From NCBI GenBank assembly GCA_027025615.1, contig JALVQM010000074.1, positions 1 through 10,929 of the forward strand: a stretch of DNA of 10,929 nt, given 5' to 3'. The notes under the pieces were generated by a model that saw nothing but the letters and a program-made list of their open reading frames with translations, did no database searches and was not told the origin of the DNA. Source of the stretch: Desulfobacteraceae bacterium (GTDB lineage Bacteria > Desulfobacterota > Desulfobacteria > Desulfobacterales > Desulfosarcinaceae). Of the stretch, positions 7,121 to 10,929 are shown in pieces; the stretch's first letter is position 1; each line of letters begins with the position of its first letter. The translations under genes and the position numbers were made by a program.

Positions 7121-8510
7121 AGCAATCATCCTGATAGTGGACGATGAGGACGATTTCCGCAAAGGACTTCTGCGAATCGTGCAGACAGGACTCAAGCAGG
7201 TTCGCTGCCTGGATGCGCCATCGGGAGAACAAGCCCTTGAAATAATCAGAAACCAGGCCGTAGCAGTTATGCTAACCGACATGCGAATGCCCAACATGAG
7301 CGGTATCGAGCTGTTGGAAAAAGCCCAGGTCATAGCCCCCGAGCTTACCACGGTTGTCATAACCGCCTACGGTACGATCGAAGACGCGGTAAGGGCTGTA
7401 AAAAAAGGAGCCTATGATTTCGTCACCAAACCCATAGACAAGACCGCCCTGATTCATGTCCTTACCAAAGCTCTGGAAAGGCATGAACTGCTGAGCGAAA
7501 ACAGGATCCTGCAAGCAAAGGTCGAGGCCCTGGGAACAGATAAAAAAATGATTGGTGAAAGCCGGCCCATGGAACAGCTTTTCAAACAAATATCAGCCGT
7601 GGCCCGGACTGATTACACGGTGCTTATCAGGGGCGCTTCGGGAACCGGTAAAGAACTGGCGGCACGGATGATCCACCGCCTGTCTTCCAGGGCGACCAGG
7701 CCTTTTTTATCTATCAATTGCCCGGCTATTCCGGAACCGTTGCTTGAAAGCGAGTTGTTCGGATACGTCAGGGGTGCTTTCACCGGGGCAGACAAGAACC
7801 ACACCGGGCTTTTCGAAGCCGCGGCCGGAGGCACCCTGCTCCTTGATGAAATCGGTGATATAAGTCACAACATCCAGGCCAAGTTACTGCGCGTGCTGCA
7901 GGAAAAAGAAATCCGGCCGGTAGGTTCCAATCAAAAAAGGAAAATCGACGTTCGTATCCTGGCCACTACAAACCAGGACCTTGAAAACAAAATCACCGCA
8001 GGCAGTTTCCGCGAAGACCTCTTTTACCGCCTCAATGTACTGGGAATTACAGTACCCCGGCTTGAGGAACACAAGACGGACATTGCCCTGCTGGTCCACC
8101 ATTACCTGCAGAAAACATGTTCCGAAATGCAACTGCCCCTGCGGGGTATCTCACCTGATGCCTTGGCGTTTATAAGTGAGCAACCCTGGCCGGGCAACAT
8201 ACGCCAACTGATCAATTTTGTCCGCCGTCTGGTTGTTTTTTCCGAGAAAACCGATATCGATCTTAACCTTGTAAGGCTGGTGGCAAGCTGCGAAAACAGT
8301 GGTCAAGGCACCGTCCCGAAGCAACTGCCCCCTTACAAACAAGCCAAGGAAAAAGCAATTGCCGCTTTTGCCCGCCAATATGTCCAGACGGTGCTTGCTC
8401 AAACCGGGGGCAACATTTCCCAGGCAGCCCGTTTAAGCGGGCTGGAACGGGTCTCTTTGCAAAAAATCATCAAGCGGTTGAACATCGACCCGGCCGGGTT
8501 CAGCACATGA
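7110..8510 (+). CDS. NtrC-family sigma-54-dependent response regulator
   Basis: This 466-residue cytoplasmic regulator has three standard parts. The receiver domain shows D11-D12, phospho-acceptor D57 in LTDMRMPNMSG, T85 and K107. The AAA+ domain shows Walker A GASGTGKE (175-182; usually GESGTGKE), the sigma-54 contact loop GAFTGAD (222-228) and Walker B LLLDEIGD (about 243-250). A Fis-type helix-turn-helix lies at the C-terminus (GGNISQAARLSGLERVSLQKIIKRL). With GAFTGAD intact it should activate RpoN-dependent transcription when phosphorylated by the upstream kinase. I chose the ATG at 7110 because GGGATGGA lies upstream and the start fits the receiver domain; an in-frame ATG at 7098 has no ribosome site. 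The likeliest target is the divergent transporter operon, which carries a sigma-54 promoter and a palindrome at enhancer distance. Confidence 0.94.
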   Translation: MNNEAIILIVDDEDDFRKGLLRIVQTGLKQVRCLDAPSGEQALEIIRNQAVAVMLTDMRMPNMSGIELLEKAQVIAPELTTVVITAYGTIEDAVRAVKKGAYDFVTKPIDKTALIHVLTKALERHELLSENRILQAKVEALGTDKKMIGESRPMEQLFKQISAVARTDYTVLIRGASGTGKELAARMIHRLSSRATRPFLSINCPAIPEPLLESELFGYVRGAFTGADKNHTGLFEAAAGGTLLLDEIGDISHNIQAKLLRVLQEKEIRPVGSNQKRKIDVRILATTNQDLENKITAGSFREDLFYRLNVLGITVPRLEEHKTDIALLVHHYLQKTCSEMQLPLRGISPDALAFISEQPWPGNIRQLINFVRRLVVFSEKTDIDLNLVRLVASCENSGQGTVPKQLPPYKQAKEKAIAAFARQYVQTVLAQTGGNISQAARLSGLERVSLQKIIKRLNIDPAGFST

Positions 8511-8682
8511 ACCAGACACCACGGGGTACAATTATTTTAACCTTAGGGTAAGTATCTCCACCTCTTGACAAGGCAACGCCAATGATTATGCTTTTGCCGC
8601 GAGGTGTTCAGACAAGCTGCTTGAAAAAGCAATTGTACCTTGTTCCGATTTTTCGTCCAATCATTCAGATAAGGAAAGTACC
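8511..8682. other. Intergenic segment with promoter and small repeats
   Basis: No classical terminator follows the regulator gene. The segment holds a sigma-70-like promoter (8565-8592), an inverted pair CACCTC (8559-8564) and GAGGTG (8601-8606) around it, a weak hairpin TGCTT-GAAA-AAGCA (8618-8631), and two copies of a 9-mer, GGTACAATT at 8525-8533 and its reverse complement at 8631-8639. The ribosome site AAGGA for the 58-residue gene is at 8671-8675. Confidence 0.5.
8565..8592 (+). promoter_or_regulatory. Sigma-70-like promoter upstream of the 58-residue gene
   Basis: A perfect -35 box TTGACA (8565-8570) is followed after 16 nt by TATGCT (8587-8592), which matches four of six -10 positions. 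The predicted start is near 8599, leaving a leader of about 84 nt before the ATG at 8683. The CACCTC/GAGGTG inverted repeat flanks the promoter and could be an operator. Confidence 0.5.
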
Positions 8683-8859
8683 ATGAAGAATGATTTGAGG
8701 AAAAATTCTGGAATGAACAAATTGTACCAGCAATACAGAAAAGCTTTCAGGATACCCGAAAATCTTAATTATTATTCCCCGGAAGATTTCAAGCGTGCAG
8801 AACGCAAGTTTATCAAACTCGGCCTGACCAGAGGTATAGAAGGCCTGTTGCATTGCTGA
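8683..8859 (+). CDS. 58-residue small charged protein, unknown function
   Basis: This short gene encodes a basic soluble protein with no signal peptide or membrane helix. It starts MKNDLRKNSGMNKLYQQYRK, continues AFRIPENLNYYSPEDFKRAE and ends RKFIKLGLTRGIEGLLHC. The composition looks like a folded small helical protein rather than random translation. The ribosome site AAGGA lies 7 nt before the ATG, and a sigma-70-like promoter sits 90-118 nt upstream. The Cys at the very C-terminus is noticeable but unexplained. It lies between the two-component genes and the NEW3/ABC cluster, 90 bp from the latter. I do not recognise a family and assign no function. Confidence 0.65.
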   Translation: MKNDLRKNSGMNKLYQQYRKAFRIPENLNYYSPEDFKRAERKFIKLGLTRGIEGLLHC

Positions 8860-8866
8860 GCAGTTA

Positions 8867-8880
8867 CCGGCGAAAGCCGG
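8867..8880 (+). other. Small GNRA-capped hairpin between genes
   Basis: CCGGC-GAAA-GCCGG forms a perfect 5-bp stem closed by a GAAA tetraloop, 7 nt after the stop codon of the 58-residue gene. There is no following T run, so it is not a standard intrinsic terminator. It may stabilise the 3' end of the upstream message. Confidence 0.35.
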
Positions 8881-8949
8881 GCCGGGACAAATTTACCATG
8901 CGCTTTATTAGGATCAGTATCGGCAGTAAGTAAACCAGGAGGTGGATTG

Positions 8950-9744
8950 ATGAACAGCCATGTTTTGGGGCTGCGCCGGCAGTGGATTACGTTGGGACTG
9001 ATTTTTTTGGGAGTATTGATGACAGCCACGGCTGCTGTGGCAAAGGATGAAAGACCAAACAGACTCCTGACTTTTGCCGCCGAGTACCCGGGGGTGGTGA
9101 TCGGCTCAGAAGACGATGTCAGTATGGATCTTGTGTTGCACAACAAGGGCAAACAGGATGAAACCGTTTTTTTGTGGGTCGCAAAGAAACCAGCCGACTG
9201 GCAGGTACGTATCAAGACTTATCGTTACGATATCACCGGTGTTCATGTTCCTGGCGGTGAAGACAAAATGCTGACCTTCAAGGCTTCCCATGAGAAAAAA
9301 ATACCTCCAGGCGAGTATCTGTTCAAAATCGGCGCTCGTTCCGAAGACGGACATTTTCGGTTTATCCGCGAAATAAAAGTAAAAGTTACTGCCGATAAAA
9401 AGAGCGGCGATTCGAAAGGAATCGTCCTGACAACCTCCTATCCGGTCCTAAGAGGACCGTCAGATGCCAAGTTCGAGTTTTCCCTTGAAGTTCAAAGTGA
9501 ACTTGACGATGACGCGATTTTCGATCTTTTCGCCAAGGGACCCGATGGATGGGAGCTGAATTTTAAACCGGCTTACGAATCAAAGTACATTTCCAGCCTG
9601 CGCCTGAAATCACGGCAAAGTTCCTCTGTCGCCCTGGAGGTTAAACCTGCACCGGGCACAACCGCAGGTCAATATCCGATAACCATCAACGTTTCGTCCG
9701 GTGCCGCAAAGGCCGAGGCCAAGTTAACTGTTGTGCTGACCTGA
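8950..9744 (+). CDS. Secreted NEW3-domain repeat protein (N-terminal two thirds, ends at in-frame UGA)
   Basis: The product read to the first stop is 264 residues. It has a signal peptide (basic start LRRQ, hydrophobic core, probable cleavage after ATAAVA before KDE) and two Ig-like NEW3 repeats. Repeat 1 runs from EYPGVVIGSEDDV to PPGEYLFKIGARSEDG. Repeat 2 runs from SYPVLRGPSDAKF to TTAGQYPITINVSSG. NEW3 proteins of this layout (COG1470-like) usually have a C-terminal membrane anchor and sit beside an ABC ATPase and permease, as here. The ATG at 8950 is chosen because AGGAGGTGG (8937-8945) precedes it well; a TTG at 8947 is too close. The frame stops at UGA (9742-9744), but the next 137 codons in the same frame encode what looks like a third repeat and the anchor, so this is probably not the natural end. 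Confidence 0.85.
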   Translation: MNSHVLGLRRQWITLGLIFLGVLMTATAAVAKDERPNRLLTFAAEYPGVVIGSEDDVSMDLVLHNKGKQDETVFLWVAKKPADWQVRIKTYRYDITGVHVPGGEDKMLTFKASHEKKIPPGEYLFKIGARSEDGHFRFIREIKVKVTADKKSGDSKGIVLTTSYPVLRGPSDAKFEFSLEVQSELDDDAIFDLFAKGPDGWELNFKPAYESKYISSLRLKSRQSSSVALEVKPAPGTTAGQYPITINVSSGAAKAEAKLTVVLT

Positions 9745-10158
9745 ACCTACAAGCTGGATGTCGGAACAGTAGACGGCCTGCTTTCCCTCACGGCCAAGCG
9801 GGGCAAACAGGCCAACCTTTCTTTTTTCGTCAAAAATACAGGTTCTGCCCCCAATAACAACATCGAGTTTTTGTCTTTCAAACCTGAAAACTGGAAAGTT
9901 GAATTCAAACCAGAAAAAATACCAACCCTGGCACCTGGAGAACTCAAGCAGGTAGAGGTACTCATCACACCTTACGAAGACGCCCTGGTGGGAGATTATG
10001 CCGTCGACCTGCGAATTGAGGGTGAAAAAGTCTCCAAACCGCTTTCTTTGCGGGTCACGGTAAAAGCTTCTGCCGCCTGGGGCTGGATTGGAATAGCCAT
10101 CATAGTATTTGTGGTATTGGCAATGACGGCCCTTTTCCGCAAACTCGGAAGACGATAA
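9745..10158 (+). pseudogene. Same-frame continuation of the NEW3 protein after UGA: third repeat plus C-terminal membrane anchor
   Basis: Directly after the UGA the same frame stays open for 137 residues to the TAA at 10156-10158. It begins TYKLDVGTVDGLLSLTAKRG, continues with FFVKNTGSAPNNNIEFLSF and APGELKQVEVLITPYEDALVGDYAVDLRI, and ends with a transmembrane helix (WGWIGIAIIVFVVLAMTALF) and basic FRKLGRR. This is what the end of a membrane-anchored NEW3 protein should look like, with no frameshift. No plausible new start with a ribosome site is visible; the first candidate is a TTG at 9871, well inside the repeat. From memory, related proteins often have glycine near this junction, so a GGA to TGA change is the simplest explanation. 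Readthrough, selenocysteine insertion or a base-call error are alternatives. Full length with readthrough would be 402 residues. Confidence 0.75.
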
Positions 10159-10167
10159 AGGTGAAAC

Positions 10168-10920
10168 ATGGCGCAGGAACCGATTATCGAAACCAGAAAG
10201 CTCACCAAGGTTTACAACGGACAACCGGCTGTTGACCAACTTGACTTGACAATCTACCCTGGTGAGATATTCGGTTTTTTGGGACCTAACGGAGCCGGTA
10301 AGACAACTACCCTGCTGATGATGCTGGGTCTTACAGAGCCGACCAGCGGCACTGTACGGGTAATGGGCCTTGATCCTGTCCGCCATCCGCTGGAAGTCAA
10401 AGCCTCCATCGGGTATCTCCAGGAGAACATGGGTTTTTACCGGGACCTAACCGGCCGTCAGTCCCTGACCTATATTGCCCAGCTGAACGGCCTGGACAAT
10501 AAAACTGCTGATGAACGTATTGCAGAGGCGTTGCATGCTGTCGGAATGGAAGGTGCGGCTGACAGGCAGATAGTTACCTATTCACGGGGTATGCGGCAGC
10601 GTCTGGGAATTGCCGAGGTATTGATCAAGAACCCCAGAATAGCATTTCTCGATGAACCGACCCTCGGGCTTGACCCGGACGCCACCAACAAGATGATGGA
10701 ACTTATCGAAAAACTTTGCCGCAGCAGGAAGATGACCGTGGTACTTTCATCCCATTTTCTCAACCAGATCCAGAAAATCTGCCAGAAAGTCGGCATCATG
10801 ATTGATGGACGACTGGTGGCCCAGGGACCCATCGACCAGCTTGCCAGGGAAAAACTGGGAATCGGTGACCGCACCTTCACCTTGGAAGAAATCTACATGC
10901 ATTATTTTCAGGAGCACTGA
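10168..10920 (+). CDS. ABC transporter ATP-binding protein (ABC-2 type exporter)
   Basis: This 250-residue protein is the ATPase subunit of an ABC exporter acting at the inner membrane. It shows Walker A GPNGAGKTT (39-47), a Q-loop at Q85 (YLQEN), a signature loop YSRGMRQR (138-145, the SRGM form common in ABC-2 ATPases instead of LSGGQ), Walker B IAFLDEP (158-164 with D162 and E163), a D-loop LGLD and a switch histidine H196. The layout resembles NosF-like and CcmA-like exporters, but the substrate cannot be read from it. AAAGGTG lies 6 nt before the ATG, which is 9 nt after the end of the NEW3 tail. This tight spacing supports one operon of NEW3 protein, ATPase and permease. Confidence 0.93.
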   Translation: MAQEPIIETRKLTKVYNGQPAVDQLDLTIYPGEIFGFLGPNGAGKTTTLLMMLGLTEPTSGTVRVMGLDPVRHPLEVKASIGYLQENMGFYRDLTGRQSLTYIAQLNGLDNKTADERIAEALHAVGMEGAADRQIVTYSRGMRQRLGIAEVLIKNPRIAFLDEPTLGLDPDATNKMMELIEKLCRSRKMTVVLSSHFLNQIQKICQKVGIMIDGRLVAQGPIDQLAREKLGIGDRTFTLEEIYMHYFQEH

Positions 10921-10922
10921 CC

Positions 10923-10929
10923 ATGAAAG
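10923..10929 (+). CDS. Start of a further gene, probably the ABC permease (partial)
   Basis: An ATG begins at 10923, two bases after the ATPase stop codon, with AGGAG about 9 nt upstream (inside the end of the ATPase gene). Only ATG AAA G is inside the window. A membrane permease is expected here because NEW3 protein, ATPase and permease usually occur together, but the sequence itself shows only the start. Confidence 0.45.

Noticed and set aside
8582..8686. Plus-strand 34-codon frame starting MIMLLPRG whose stop overlaps the ATG of the 58-residue gene
   Set aside because: Its start lies upstream of the predicted transcription start, inside the promoter, and only a weak AAGG precedes it. Possible leader peptide, but not supported.
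8913..8926. GG-N10-GC spacing upstream of the NEW3 gene as a sigma-54 promoter
   Set aside because: Neither the TGGCAC nor the TTGC context is present; only the dinucleotide spacing matches.
9742..9790. Selenocysteine at the UGA in the NEW3 gene as the main explanation
   Set aside because: No convincing SECIS stem with a G-U apical loop at the usual distance, and the position corresponds to a structural residue rather than a catalytic cysteine. Kept only as an alternative.
1..10929. CRISPR arrays, tRNA or rRNA genes, insertion sequences, phage genes
   Set aside because: I saw no regular direct repeats, no cloverleaf-like segments, no transposase or integrase motifs and no terminal inverted repeats with target duplications.

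Overview
The window looks like chromosomal DNA of a Desulfobacterota-type (deltaproteobacterial, probably anaerobic sulfur-metabolising) bacterium. This is inferred from gene content: a YeiH/UPF0324 'putative sulfate exporter' family transporter, a sensor kinase with a periplasmic c-type heme motif, an NtrC-type sigma-54 activator, and a NEW3-domain/ABC exporter set. It is not a marker-gene placement. Genes end with TAA, TAG and TGA, so TGA is a normal stop here.

Layout. (1) 1-1650, plus strand: the 3' end of der (ribosome-assembly GTPase), then rarA (replication-fork AAA+ ATPase). (2) 1763-4320, minus strand: a four-gene cluster read from right to left. It holds a 59-residue single-TM protein, an 80-residue soluble protein, a 527-residue PSE/YeiH-family transporter, and, after a 13-bp perfect hairpin, a 121-residue membrane protein. 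(3) 4321-4687: a divergent control region with a good sigma-54 -24/-12 promoter facing the transporter cluster. A perfect 7-4-7 palindrome lies about 96 bp upstream of its predicted start, where an NtrC-type enhancer would be expected. (4) 4688-8510, plus strand: an 810-residue heme-c sensor kinase overlapping an NtrC-family response regulator that carries GAFTGAD. (5) 8511-8949: a promoter-like segment, a 58-residue small protein and a GNRA hairpin. (6) 8950 to the end, plus strand: a secreted NEW3-repeat protein interrupted by an in-frame UGA, an ABC ATPase, and the first codons of a further gene (probably the permease).

How it fits together. The most coherent reading is a sensory-transport module. 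The kinase senses a periplasmic redox or ligand signal through covalently bound heme and phosphorylates the sigma-54 activator. The activator then binds the palindrome in the divergent promoter region and turns on the transporter cluster with its two small accessory proteins. The downstream NEW3/ABC set looks like a separate export system. Its NEW3 subunit would lose its third domain and membrane anchor if the UGA is read as stop; the 137 codons after it are open and still look like the rest of the protein.
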